64,000 nucleotides of DNA from DB1 sp049323655. Its GTDB lineage: Bacteria; Desulfobacterota; Desulfobulbia; Desulfobulbales; SURF-16. The stretch covers positions 124,001 through 188,000 of the forward strand of contig JBMONO010000009.1 of NCBI GenBank assembly GCA_049323655.1, written 5' to 3'. The stretch's first letter is position 1. The number at the start of each line of letters is the position of its first letter. The notes beneath the pieces are model-generated. The model saw only the letters and a list, made by a program, of their open reading frames with translations. It was not told the origin of the DNA and did not search any database. Below, piece by piece: positions 17,258 to 25,728 of this stretch. A program made the position numbers and the translations under genes.

Positions 17258-18034
17258 TTATTTCGCCTCGGCCCTGTCGGTAATTTCCGCAAAATCCCGC
17301 ACCGCTACCGCGGCTCCACGCGACGGCGGGGTCGCCTCGTCACCAAGAAAACCACAGATCAAGCCGTCCGTCTCAAGGACGATCGAACCGCTGGACAGCA
17401 CCAGTCCGTTTTTTTGTTGCAGCAGCCGGGCATTGATCATTACCTGGCCGTTGCTGACCGTATAGGTGCCGGTCACCATTGCCTGGGCGTTCTGCACATA
17501 ACTGAGCACGGCCATGTCACGTGACATCCCGAACTCACCATACCCTTCGAGAATCTGCAGGGACGGGGTCATCCGCACATCAATGACCTCGACCCCGGCC
17601 GCCTGCAGTTCGCTGATCATCTGTTCGCCGATAATACGTCCAAAACCAGAGGTCCGGTAGAGATGATTGAGATTGACAAAGGTGGTGACCACCACCCGAT
17701 ACTGATCGGGCACCGGTTCACCGGCGCGATCGAGTAACTGTCGGGTCAGTTCCCGGATTTTGAGCTTCAGCTCAACCGCCTGTTCGGCAGGCAGTGGGGC
17801 AAGGCGCTCCTCGCGGGTGAAGACCCCCCGGATGCCGGACCAAAACCAGCCGGCCTCCTCCTCTTCTGCCGGCATGCGACTGCTGCGAAAGGAATACTCC
17901 ACCGCCGCCGGACGGGAATAATCAAAACCATTGACCGCCGGCGGGGCAAGCGGACCGGCCGCGACGGCACCCCGGGCAAGAAGACAGATCGCCAACCCGA
18001 GGCTGCCCAGCAATCCACCCATTACGCGTTTCAT
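17258..18034 (-). CDS. FlgO-domain secreted protein
   Basis: The 258-residue protein has an ordinary Sec signal peptide (cleavage near AVAA, about residue 25) and no lipobox cysteine, so it is probably periplasmic. The C-terminal domain repeats the FlgO signature: VVTTFVNLNHLYRTSGFGR, IGEQMISELQAAGVEVI, then AQAMVTGTYTVSNGQVMINARL. An acidic, tryptophan-containing segment lies between the signal and this domain. GAGGTGG precedes the ATG. It and the FlgO-like product at 16191 probably form related parts of one envelope complex. Confidence 0.78.
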   Translation of the reverse strand: MKRVMGGLLGSLGLAICLLARGAVAAGPLAPPAVNGFDYSRPAAVEYSFRSSRMPAEEEEAGWFWSGIRGVFTREERLAPLPAEQAVELKLKIRELTRQLLDRAGEPVPDQYRVVVTTFVNLNHLYRTSGFGRIIGEQMISELQAAGVEVIDVRMTPSLQILEGYGEFGMSRDMAVLSYVQNAQAMVTGTYTVSNGQVMINARLLQQKNGLVLSSGSIVLETDGLICGFLGDEATPPSRGAAVAVRDFAEITDRAEAK

Positions 18035-18041
18035 AGCCACC

Positions 18042-18311
18042 TCACTTTGTGCAGTCGCCGCCCTTGTTATCGGCGCGGAGGATACCGCTGACGCCGTATT
18101 CCCAGCCGGCTGCTTCTTCGGTGGCCGCGCCCGGTTCAGGCAAGCCCCCCTTTTCAGATGGATAGATAACCGGTACTGTGGCGGCCGCGCCGCCGTCTCG
18201 GTTGATGAGGCCGATCCGCTCCGCCATCTGAGTCGGCGACAAAATGGCACCGGCGCAACCACTGAGGACGAGCAGCAAGCCAACACCGATTACTGCGACA
18301 ATTTTGTTCAT
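18042..18311 (-). CDS. Small lipoprotein, first gene of FlgO-type operon
   Basis: The 89-residue lipoprotein has a clear signal and lipobox LSGC (Cys19), then a short mature part rich in Gly, Pro and Ala without recognised domains. It is the first gene of the five-gene minus-strand operon that ends at 15538. The space upstream is filled with repeat copies (18495 and 18605), so the operon promoter may lie within or be shaped by them. Confidence 0.65.
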   Translation of the reverse strand: MNKIVAVIGVGLLLVLSGCAGAILSPTQMAERIGLINRDGGAAATVPVIYPSEKGGLPEPGAATEEAAGWEYGVSGILRADNKGGDCTK

Positions 18312-18494
18312 TGTTTCTCGCTCGCTTTTTTGTCAAAAAAACAACACACCGTCAAAAGAACAACAGCGGCGGCCGCCATCCGGAGCAACAGGGAAAATTT
18401 TACCCTGTACCCGGCAACCTCTTCCCCTGAACGGCGCGTCCGGGCAAATTCGACATCCTCGTTTCCATCCCCCTGTTGCCGGGCCGCTTCGTAT

Positions 18495-18593
18495 TGCCGA
18501 TATCGTAAAAAGCGACTTCCGACGGGCGGAGGCTTGTAACTCGTTGTTTCACTTTTCCGCCGGCCATGGTTTGCGAGATTTTTCAAGACCATC
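18495..18593 (-). repeat. REP-like repeat, copy 3
   Basis: In reverse orientation it matches copy 1 through the outer end (GATGGTCTTGAAAAAT, then CGCAAACCATGG) and the middle (AACAACGAGTTACAA). Its terminal hairpin is degenerate. A minus-strand open frame of 95 codons crosses it, but that frame is built from the repeat itself. Confidence 0.72.
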
Positions 18594-18604
18594 ACGTTTT
18601 CGCC

Positions 18605-18740
18605 ATGATTGACAAACTCGCAAAAGGACTTTTTTCACCACAGAGCGCACTGAGCACACAGCGAAAAACTCTAATTACAATTAGTTAACTCTGTGCACTC
18701 TGCGCTCTCTGTGGTTAATTTTCATTTTTACGAGACCATC
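18605..18740 (+). repeat. MITE-like CACAGAG repeat, copy 2
   Basis: The left arm CACCACAGAGCGCACTGAG and right arm CTCTGCGCTCTCTGTGG flank an AT-rich centre (TAATTACAATTAGTTAA). It ends in TTTTACGAGACCATC, with a worn left end (ACAAACTCGCAAAAG). It sits 11 bases from REP copy 3, repeating the pairing seen at 14038-14276. Together they occupy most of 18312-18978. Confidence 0.75.
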
Positions 18741-18895
18741 ATGATTAATTCACTAGCACTTTCCATGCCGCCAGCACGCTCCAGGTTTCTGTCGATAGAG
18801 GCCTGTGCCGTTGTTTCCGAACGCCTCCGGGCGACTGGTTACGCCCTGTCATCCAGCCGTTTCCGGTCTGCCACCGGCAAAAACAGGAAAACTTC

Positions 18896-18923
18896 TTGCC
18901 AAACCGAAGAAAGCGATTATATT
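18896..18923 (+). promoter_or_regulatory. Sigma70-type promoter for rpoZ
   Basis: TTGCCA (18896-18901) and TATATT (18918-18923) are 16 bases apart, about 55 bases before the rpoZ start. Confidence 0.5.
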
Positions 18924-18978
18924 TAACCGGTTTAAAGTCCACATATTCAGCAACTTTTCATGGAGGCCAGAATCGAAT

Positions 18979-19242
18979 ATGGCTCGCATCACCGTTGAAG
19001 ACTGTCTCAGTCAGATAGGCAACGAAAACCGCTTCATGCTGATCCACCTGGCCGTTACCAGGGTCAAGCAGCATCGCAATGGCCAGCCTTATCTCGTCAA
19101 AGGCAAAAATAAGGAAGCGGTCATGTCGTTGCGGGAAATTGCCGCAGGCAGGGTAAGTTTCGACAACATCGACGAATTCAACAAAAAAGCGGCAGCCGAA
19201 AAGAAAATAACCATTGCGCCCGCCCCGGAGGCGGAGGCATAA
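18979..19242 (+). CDS. rpoZ: RNA polymerase omega subunit
   Basis: The 87-residue protein has the omega signature MARITVEDCLSQIGNENRF at its N-terminus, then AVTRVKQ and KEAVMSLREIAAG. Omega binds the beta-prime C-terminus and helps RNA polymerase assembly and ppGpp sensing. GGAGG lies upstream of the chosen ATG. The next gene, dnaJ, begins about 20 bases later, so they may be cotranscribed. The nearby dksA gene encodes another polymerase-binding factor. Confidence 0.93.
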   Translation: MARITVEDCLSQIGNENRFMLIHLAVTRVKQHRNGQPYLVKGKNKEAVMSLREIAAGRVSFDNIDEFNKKAAAEKKITIAPAPEAEA

Positions 19243-19263
19243 CCATCCGACTCTCCTGTGACG

Positions 19264-20376
19264 ATGGAAACAGATTATTACGAAATTCTCGGCGTCAGCA
19301 GAACCGCCACTGTCGACGAAATCAAGAAGGCCTACCGCAAGCAGGCGATGCAGTTTCATCCGGATAAAAATCCGGGAGACAAGGAAGCGGAGGAAAAATT
19401 CAAGGCCGCGGCAGAAGCTTACGAGGTGCTGCGCGATCTTGACAAGCGCAAGATTTACGACCGATACGGCAAAGAAGGGTTGCGCAGCAGCGGCTACAGC
19501 GGACCCGGCAATTTCGACGATATTTTCTCGAGTTTCGGCGACATCTTCGGCGACCTCTTCGGCTTCGGCACCGGCGGCGGCCGACGCCGCCCCCAGGGCC
19601 CGACCCCGGGCAACGACCTGCGTTACGACCTGAACATCTCTTTCATGGAAGCGGTGCACGGCGTTGACAAGGAACTCGACATCACCAAACGGGAAACCTG
19701 CTGGACCTGCGAGGGCAGCGGCATCCGTCCCGGCTGCAAGAACAAGACATGCCCCACCTGTATGGGCGCCGGTCAGGTCACCCGATCCCAGGGGTTCTTC
19801 AGCATCCGTACTCCTTGCCCGGAATGCCAGGGCCGGGGCGAGATCATCACCGACCCCTGCCATGACTGCCAGGGCAGTGGTCTGGTCCGTAAAAGCAAAA
19901 AGGTTTCCCTGAAGATTCCCGCCGGGGTTGATACGGGCGCCCGCATGCGGCTGCGGGGCGAAGGGGAAGGGGGACGCAAGGGTGGCCCCAGCGGCGATCT
20001 CTATGTCGTCATTCACGTCGAACCTCACAATTTTTTTCAGCGTGACGGGGATCTCATTTACTGCGAACTGCCCCTCTCCATGACCCAGGCCGCTTTGGGC
20101 TGTTCGCTGGACGTGCCGACCATTCATGGGGAAAAGAATCTGCACATCCCCAAGGGCACCCAACCGGGTCAAACCTTCCGCATCAAAGGCGAAGGTGTTC
20201 CCAGCCTGCGCGGCACCGGCCGGGGCGATATGGTGGTGGAGGTCAAGGTCGTCATTCCCACCGCCATGAACAAACGGCAGGAAGAACTGCTGCGGGAGTT
20301 CGCCGCCCTGGAAACCGATGAAAAGGAAGAGCACAGTGAAGGTTTTTTCAAAAAGCTGTTCTCCGGCTCTCGATAA
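19264..20376 (+). CDS. dnaJ: Chaperone protein DnaJ
   Basis: The 370-residue type I Hsp40 has a J domain at residues 1-70 with the HPD motif in FHPDKNPGD, then a Gly/Phe-rich linker. Four CxxCxGxG-like zinc repeats follow (CWTCEGSG, CPTCMGAG, CPECQGRG, CHDCQGSG), and then the C-terminal substrate-binding barrels. DnaJ delivers unfolded proteins to DnaK and stimulates its ATPase. ATG 19264 is preferred over an in-frame GTG two codons upstream. dnaK and grpE are not in the window. Confidence 0.94.
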   Translation: METDYYEILGVSRTATVDEIKKAYRKQAMQFHPDKNPGDKEAEEKFKAAAEAYEVLRDLDKRKIYDRYGKEGLRSSGYSGPGNFDDIFSSFGDIFGDLFGFGTGGGRRRPQGPTPGNDLRYDLNISFMEAVHGVDKELDITKRETCWTCEGSGIRPGCKNKTCPTCMGAGQVTRSQGFFSIRTPCPECQGRGEIITDPCHDCQGSGLVRKSKKVSLKIPAGVDTGARMRLRGEGEGGRKGGPSGDLYVVIHVEPHNFFQRDGDLIYCELPLSMTQAALGCSLDVPTIHGEKNLHIPKGTQPGQTFRIKGEGVPSLRGTGRGDMVVEVKVVIPTAMNKRQEELLREFAALETDEKEEHSEGFFKKLFSGSR

Positions 20377-20382
20377 CGCACC

Positions 20383-20928
20383 ATGGCGGACGAACCGATG
20401 ACAGAAAACGGAACAAACCCGCTGAGCCATTTCGATCATGCCGGCAACGCCCGCATGGTGGATATCAGCCTGAAAACGGACACGGTTCGGGAGGCAACGG
20501 CGGCAGGTGTTGTCCGCATGAGCCCCGAGTGTTTTCAGCTTATTCGCGGCGGTGGTATCGCCAAGGGAGATGTACTCGGGGTGGCCCGACTTGCCGGGAT
20601 CATGGCCGCCAAAAAAGTTGATGAACTGATTCCGCTGACTCATCCGCTGCCGATCAGCAAGGCGGATATTGCCTTCCGGCCGGATGTCGACACCAGCACC
20701 ATCCACATCACCGCCACTGTCGGCATAACCGGCAAAACCGGTGTGGAAATGGAAGCGCTGACCGCCGTCTCCATTGCCGCCCTGACCATCTATGACATGT
20801 GCAAGGCGGTGGACAAGGGGATGGTGATTGACGGAATCAGACTCTTATCAAAATCAGGCGGAAAAAGCGGAACCTACACACGCCGGCATGAACACGACGA
20901 CAGTTCTTTTTCATCCGCAGCACCATAG
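20383..20928 (+). CDS. moaC: Cyclic pyranopterin monophosphate synthase MoaC
   Basis: The 181-residue enzyme is a little longer than usual (about 160). It acts in molybdenum cofactor synthesis after MoaA, making cyclic pyranopterin monophosphate. The diagnostic motifs are LIPLTHPLPI and the C-terminal GVEMEALTAVSIAALTIYDM followed by CKAVDKGM. The ATG lies six bases after dnaJ. No other moa gene is adjacent. A ModE-like regulator lies near the window end, but no direct link is visible. Confidence 0.94.
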   Translation: MADEPMTENGTNPLSHFDHAGNARMVDISLKTDTVREATAAGVVRMSPECFQLIRGGGIAKGDVLGVARLAGIMAAKKVDELIPLTHPLPISKADIAFRPDVDTSTIHITATVGITGKTGVEMEALTAVSIAALTIYDMCKAVDKGMVIDGIRLLSKSGGKSGTYTRRHEHDDSSFSSAAP

Positions 20929-20964
20929 TGACCAAAGCAGCACCATCGACTGGAGATCAATGCC

Positions 20965-21327
20965 ATGACAGACGAACAACTGGCCTACTTCAAAAAGAAA
21001 CTGCAGGAAATGAGTGAAGAGCTCCTTTCCGAGGCCAATAAGACCATCACGGAGATGACCGACAGCGGCGGCAATTTTCCTGATCCCACCGACCGGGCCA
21101 CTGCCGAATCGGATCGAAATTTCGAACTTCGCATCCGCGACCGGGAGCGCAAGCTTCTCGCCAAGGTCAAAGAGGCTCTGGAGAGAATCGAAAACAACGA
21201 TTACGGAATTTGTGAGGAATGCGGCGATGATATCGGTGTCGCCCGGCTGGAGGCCCGGCCGGTGACCACTCTCTGCATTCACTGCAAAACCAAGCAGGAA
21301 GATTACGAAAAGGCCAAGGCCAGCTGA
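20965..21327 (+). CDS. dksA: DksA/TraR family RNA polymerase-binding protein
   Basis: The 120-residue protein has a coiled-coil N-terminal half with acidic tip residues (DPTDRATAESD). Its zinc finger is CEECGDDIGVARLEARP followed by CIHC, giving four cysteines as in classic DksA. DksA enters the polymerase secondary channel and, with ppGpp, adjusts rRNA and amino-acid promoters. A T-rich stretch about 30 bases after the stop could be a weak terminator. Confidence 0.92.
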   Translation: MTDEQLAYFKKKLQEMSEELLSEANKTITEMTDSGGNFPDPTDRATAESDRNFELRIRDRERKLLAKVKEALERIENNDYGICEECGDDIGVARLEARPVTTLCIHCKTKQEDYEKAKAS

Positions 21328-21435
21328 ACCGTTGCCGGACCGTACTCGCGACGGTACTCCCTTTTTTTGTCGGACACGGCGCTGTCCCGCTGGCCAGGGG
21401 AAATAGCAAGTCTGCCAACCATGATAGAATGAGCC

Positions 21436-22434
21436 ATGCCAGAACTACGAAAAGACCCGGTCCTTGGGCGCTGGATCATCATTGCCAAGGAACGGGGGAA
21501 AAGGCCGACGGATTTTATCGTTGAACACAGCCAGAGCAAAGGCGGCTTCTGCCCTCTCTGTCCGGGCAACGAAAAGACGACCCCGCCGGAGGTGCTCAGC
21601 TATGGCGAGGGCAATCATCAGCCCAACACGCCGGGCTGGACCCTGCGGGTCGTACCGAACAAATACCCTGCGCTCATCATCGAAGGGAATCTCGACAAGG
21701 AAGGCGAAGGACTCTATGACAAGATGAACGGTATCGGCGCTCATGAGGTCATCATCGAGTCACCCAATCACAATGAGGCTTTTGCCGACCTTTCCCTGCA
21801 GCGGATGCTTGACGTTTTTCTCGCCTTCCGCGACCGGATCATCGACCTCGGCCGCGATCCGCGTTTCAAATACGTCATGGTTTTCAAAAACTTTGGCAGG
21901 GCCGCCGGCGCCTCTCTTGAGCACTCCCATTCCCAGCTCGTCGCCCTGCCCATTGTGCCGCGCACCATCGAATCCGAGCTGTCCGGCAGCCTTTCCTATT
22001 ACCGCTACAAGGAGCGCTGTGTTTTCTGCGACATCATTCGCCAGGAAATCAAGACCGAAGAACGGGTGGTCTGCCAGAACGATCATTTTCTCACCATCAC
22101 TCCCTATGCCCCCCGCTCCCCTTTTGAAATGTGGATTCTGCCCCGTCGGCACGCCTCCTCATACATCGCCCAGGACCACGATTCCTTCCAGGCCCTGGCC
22201 GCGATCTTTTCCGAGAGCATGAAACGTCTCAATATCTGCATCCCCAACGTGCCGTACAACTTTGTCCTGCACTCCGCTCCCCTCCGCTCGGAGCCGCTCG
22301 ACCACTACCACTGGCATTTTGAAATCATGCCCAAACTGACCCAGATCGCCGGATTTGAATGGGGCTCCGGTTTTTACATCAACCCCACCCCGCCGGAAGA
22401 CGCCGCCCGCTTCCTCAAGGAAGTGAAGGTGTGA
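21436..22434 (+). CDS. galT: Galactose-1-phosphate uridylyltransferase family protein (GalT-like)
   Basis: The 332-residue protein has the two HIT-like halves of the GalT family: DPVLGRWIIIAKERGKRP at the start, CPLCPGNE and CVFC zinc-type cysteines, and HYHWHFEIMPK near the end. The catalytic segment reads HSHSQ where E. coli GalT has HPHGQ, so the nucleotidyl donor may differ (for example an ADP-sugar phosphorylase). The length is close to the family norm of about 340. Other Leloir genes are absent. The response regulator gene starts 30 bases downstream. Confidence 0.82.
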   Translation: MPELRKDPVLGRWIIIAKERGKRPTDFIVEHSQSKGGFCPLCPGNEKTTPPEVLSYGEGNHQPNTPGWTLRVVPNKYPALIIEGNLDKEGEGLYDKMNGIGAHEVIIESPNHNEAFADLSLQRMLDVFLAFRDRIIDLGRDPRFKYVMVFKNFGRAAGASLEHSHSQLVALPIVPRTIESELSGSLSYYRYKERCVFCDIIRQEIKTEERVVCQNDHFLTITPYAPRSPFEMWILPRRHASSYIAQDHDSFQALAAIFSESMKRLNICIPNVPYNFVLHSAPLRSEPLDHYHWHFEIMPKLTQIAGFEWGSGFYINPTPPEDAARFLKEVKV

Positions 22435-22464
22435 TGGCATTTTCCCCCTCGCAGAGGTGCTCCC

Positions 22465-22815
22465 ATGAAAAAAATATTGCTCGTCGATGATGAAGAAAGC
22501 ATCCATCTCCTCTACCGGGAAGAACTGGAAGAGGAAGGATACGAAGTCCATTCCGCCCTTTCCGGCGAAGACGCCCTGGAAAAACTGCACATCCTGACAC
22601 CTGATCTGGTAATTCTCGACATCAACATGCCGGGCATGAACGGTATCGACGTGCTTCGTAAAATGAAGGAAATCGACCAGAACCTGCCGGTCATCCTCAG
22701 TTCCGCCTATCAGGAGTTCAAACAGGATCTGGCGTCCTGGGCATCGGACGACTATATCGTCAAATCGTCCAACCTGGACGAATTAAAAAACGCGGTGCGC
22801 AAGCATCTTTCCTGA
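22465..22815 (+). CDS. Single-domain response regulator
   Basis: The 116-residue CheY-like receiver has no output domain. The acidic pair Asp8/Asp9, the phospho-acceptor Asp52 in ILDINMPGMNG, Ser80 at the switch position and Lys100 are in place. It probably signals by protein contact. The cognate kinase is not adjacent; the CheA/Hpt kinase at the window start is one possible but unproven partner. GAGG precedes the ATG. Confidence 0.9.
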   Translation: MKKILLVDDEESIHLLYREELEEEGYEVHSALSGEDALEKLHILTPDLVILDINMPGMNGIDVLRKMKEIDQNLPVILSSAYQEFKQDLASWASDDYIVKSSNLDELKNAVRKHLS

Positions 22816-22834
22816 TGGTCCGCTCGTCTCCGCC

Positions 22835-23608
22835 ATGAAGGATATCCAGAGCCTGCGGGACCATCGCCGCATCAACATCAAGAAAGTCGGCGTCAAGGAC
22901 ATTTCCTACCCGATCACCGTCCTCGACCGGGCCAACCGGGTGCAGAAAACCGTGGCCAGAGTCAACATGTATGTCAACCTGCCCCATCAGTTCAAGGGCA
23001 CCCACATGAGTCGCTTCATTGAAATCCTCAACCACTTTCACGGCAACATCAACCTGCGGGGCTTCCGGCATATTCTCCAGGAGACAAAGGACAAACTGCA
23101 GGCGGAAGCGGCGCACATGGAAATTGAATTTCCCTATTTTTTCAAAAAAAAATCACCGGCCACGGACAAGATGGAGCTGACCGAGTATCTCTGTAGGATG
23201 CATGGTTCCCTTGACGCGGAAGAGGACCTGACCCTGGAGATCGCCGTGCCCATCTCGCCGCCCCTGCCGGTGCAGACCGGCTCCGGTCTGCCGGAATCCC
23301 TTGGCCACTGGGGCATGGCCGGCATCTGCCTGCGCTTCAACCATTTCATTTGGATGGAGGAACTGATCGAGCTGGTGGAGGAGGTGACCTCCCATGACCT
23401 GCAATGGTCCCCCACCGCTTTGCCCTCCCCTGACGCATCTTTGTCGGTAGAAAAAATTGCCCGCGATCTCGGGGAAAAGCTGGCCAGCCACCCGGCGGTC
23501 CGCTGGTTTTCCGTTACCGTGGAAAATCTTTCCCGGAGCTTCAGCACCTTTGCCACCATCGAGTGGCCGGACGATCCCCTTTCCTCTCCCTCAAACCCAA
23601 TACAGTGA
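22835..23608 (+). CDS. folE2: GTP cyclohydrolase FolE2 (type IB)
   Basis: The 257-residue protein matches the FolE2/COG1469 family: an N-terminal region with VGVKDISYPITVLDR, then the tunnel-fold segment QFKGTHMSRFIEILN. The enzyme makes dihydroneopterin triphosphate for folate, like zinc-dependent FolE but with relaxed metal needs. The gene sits between the response regulator and glyS with gaps of 19 and 3 bases, so it is probably in one transcript. No Zur-like operator is evident. Confidence 0.92.
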   Translation: MKDIQSLRDHRRINIKKVGVKDISYPITVLDRANRVQKTVARVNMYVNLPHQFKGTHMSRFIEILNHFHGNINLRGFRHILQETKDKLQAEAAHMEIEFPYFFKKKSPATDKMELTEYLCRMHGSLDAEEDLTLEIAVPISPPLPVQTGSGLPESLGHWGMAGICLRFNHFIWMEELIELVEEVTSHDLQWSPTALPSPDASLSVEKIARDLGEKLASHPAVRWFSVTVENLSRSFSTFATIEWPDDPLSSPSNPIQ

Positions 23609-23611
23609 TCC

Positions 23612-25693
23612 ATGGACAACGAATTCCTGCTCGAAATCGGCACGGAGGAAATACCGGCAGGCTATATCACCCCTGCCCTGACCTTCATGCAAGAGACCAT
23701 GGCGAAGAAACTCGCCGAACTCTCCCTTTCCCACGCCGCCATCACCACCGCGGCCACCCCGCGTCGGCTGGCGCTCTCTGTCTCCGGCCTAGCCGCCCGC
23801 CAGCCGGACCGGCGGGAAGAAGTGCTGGGACCGCCGAAAAAGGCGGCCTTTGCCGCCGATAATCGGCCAACCAAAGCGGCCATCGGCTTTGCCGCCTCCC
23901 GGGGAGCCACGGTTGAGGATATCCGCATCGTTACTACGCCGAAGGGCGAGTATCTGATGCTGGTCCAGGAGCACCGCGGCGAGGAGACGGCAGCGATCCT
24001 CTCCCGCCTGCTGCCGGAGTTCATTCTCTCCATCCCTTTCCCGAAATCGATGCGCTGGGGCGCCTTCAGAACGAGTTTCGCCCGCCCCATCCAGTGGCTG
24101 GTTGCCCTCTATGGCGGCCAGGTGGTGGAGTTTTCCCTCAACGATCTGCACAGCGGCGCCGCCAGCCGTGGTCATCGTTTCATGGCTCCGCAGGAGGTGG
24201 CAATCGAGGATTTCGCCCAGTACCGGGAGGTGCTGCGCAGCCGTCAGGTCATCGCCGATCCGGCGGAGCGGCGCGAGCTGATCCGCAAGGAGGCGGCCCG
24301 GGCCGCGGCAACGGTTGGCGGGACCATCGTCGCCGATGAGGAGCTGCTCGACACCGTCACCAATCTGGTGGAATTCCCGGTCGGCGTCATCGGTGCCTTT
24401 GACCGGAAATTCCTGGAACTGCCCCGCGAGGTGCTGATCACCTCGATGCGGGTCCACCAGAAATACTTCACTGTCGCCGATAGAGATGGCCAGCTCATGC
24501 CCCATTTCGTCGCCATCAATAATACCATGATCAGCGACAAAACAGCGGCGGCAGAGGGGCACCAGCGGGTGCTGCGCGCCCGCCTCGAAGATGCCCTCTT
24601 TTTCTTCCGGGAAGACCGTCAGGTCAAACTGGCCGAGCGCCTCGCCGATCTCGCCGGCGTCGTTTTTCAGGCCCAGCTCGGCACCATGCGGGAAAAGGTG
24701 GAACGGATCAGGGCCCTCACCCTTTTTCTCTGCGAGCAGCTTGCCCCGGAGCAAAAAGAAGCGGCGGCTCGCGCCGCTGAGCTTGCCAAGGCGGATCTGG
24801 TCAGCGGCATGGTCGGGGAATTCCCTACCCTGCAGGGAGTGATGGGCAAGTATTATGCCCGCCTGGAAGGAGAGTCGGAGGAGGTGGCGCAGGCCATCGA
24901 GGAGCACTACCTGCCGCTGCGGGCCGACAGCGCCCTGCCCGGCAGCGTGATAGGCGCCCTCATCTCCATGGCCGACCGCCTCGATACCCTCGCCGGCTGT
25001 TTCGGGATCGGCAAGGTTCCGACCGGCACCACCGATCCGTACGGCTTGCGGCGCCATGCCCTCGCCCTGCTGCACATCATCGGCCATCACGGCTTTCACC
25101 TCTCCCTGAGAGCCTGCATCGACCAGGCGCTTGCCCTTTACAACGGCAAACTGACACTGGAAAAAAACCAGGCAGCCCAGGCAATAGGTGATTTCATCCG
25201 CGGTCGCTACAGCAATGACCTCATAGCCAAAGGGATCGCCCAGGAGGCGGTGGAGGCGGTGCTGACCACCTCCTTTGATGATGTCGTCGATTGCCGGCGG
25301 CGGATCGACGCCCTGTTGGCGGTCAGCGCACGGGAGACCTTTACCCTGCTCGCCGGCGCCTTCAAGCGGGTCATCAATATCATCAAGGAGCATGACAGCA
25401 TAGCCGTCAACCCGGAGCTGCTCCACGAAGAGCAGGAACGGACCCTGCACAGCGTTTATCTGTCGGTCGGCGCGCAGGTGGAGCCCCTGCTGGCGGCCAG
25501 CCGCTACGAAGAGGCCATGGAAAAAATCCTGGAGATGAAGGAACCGGTGGACGCCTTTTTCGACAAGGTGATGGTCATGTGTAAGGATGAGGACGTGAAA
25601 GACAACCGGCTCTCCCTGCTGACCGCCATCGCCAGGCTTTTTCTCCGGATCGGCGATTTTTCCCGGATGTACACCCTCGGCGAACGCGACTGA
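23612..25693 (+). CDS. glyS: Glycyl-tRNA synthetase beta subunit
   Basis: The 693-residue protein matches the beta subunit of the heterotetrameric GlyRS: N-terminal LLEIGTEEIPAGYI, FPKSMRWG, GFAASRGA, FPTLQGVMGKYYA and a C-terminal DALR-like anticodon-binding region. The length fits the family (about 690). It charges tRNA-Gly together with the alpha subunit GlyQ. GlyQ usually lies directly upstream but is replaced here by folE2, so glyQ must be elsewhere. Confidence 0.95.
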   Translation: MDNEFLLEIGTEEIPAGYITPALTFMQETMAKKLAELSLSHAAITTAATPRRLALSVSGLAARQPDRREEVLGPPKKAAFAADNRPTKAAIGFAASRGATVEDIRIVTTPKGEYLMLVQEHRGEETAAILSRLLPEFILSIPFPKSMRWGAFRTSFARPIQWLVALYGGQVVEFSLNDLHSGAASRGHRFMAPQEVAIEDFAQYREVLRSRQVIADPAERRELIRKEAARAAATVGGTIVADEELLDTVTNLVEFPVGVIGAFDRKFLELPREVLITSMRVHQKYFTVADRDGQLMPHFVAINNTMISDKTAAAEGHQRVLRARLEDALFFFREDRQVKLAERLADLAGVVFQAQLGTMREKVERIRALTLFLCEQLAPEQKEAAARAAELAKADLVSGMVGEFPTLQGVMGKYYARLEGESEEVAQAIEEHYLPLRADSALPGSVIGALISMADRLDTLAGCFGIGKVPTGTTDPYGLRRHALALLHIIGHHGFHLSLRACIDQALALYNGKLTLEKNQAAQAIGDFIRGRYSNDLIAKGIAQEAVEAVLTTSFDDVVDCRRRIDALLAVSARETFTLLAGAFKRVINIIKEHDSIAVNPELLHEEQERTLHSVYLSVGAQVEPLLAASRYEEAMEKILEMKEPVDAFFDKVMVMCKDEDVKDNRLSLLTAIARLFLRIGDFSRMYTLGERD

Positions 25694-25728
25694 GAGGGCG
25701 GTTCTTTCCGCCCGCCGCCGTTTTCAGC

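Noticed and set aside
18308..18595. Minus-strand frame of 95 codons upstream of the FlgO-type operon
   Set aside because: Most of it is translated from REP copy 3; related peptides arise from other copies of the same repeat, and no ribosome site is present.
18958..20706. 582-codon minus-strand frame opposite dnaJ and moaC
   Set aside because: It is antisense to two certain genes; long shadow frames are expected in GC-rich DNA with strong third-position bias.
23789..25450. 553-codon minus-strand frame opposite glyS
   Set aside because: It is a shadow of glyS with no start signal or recognisable domain.
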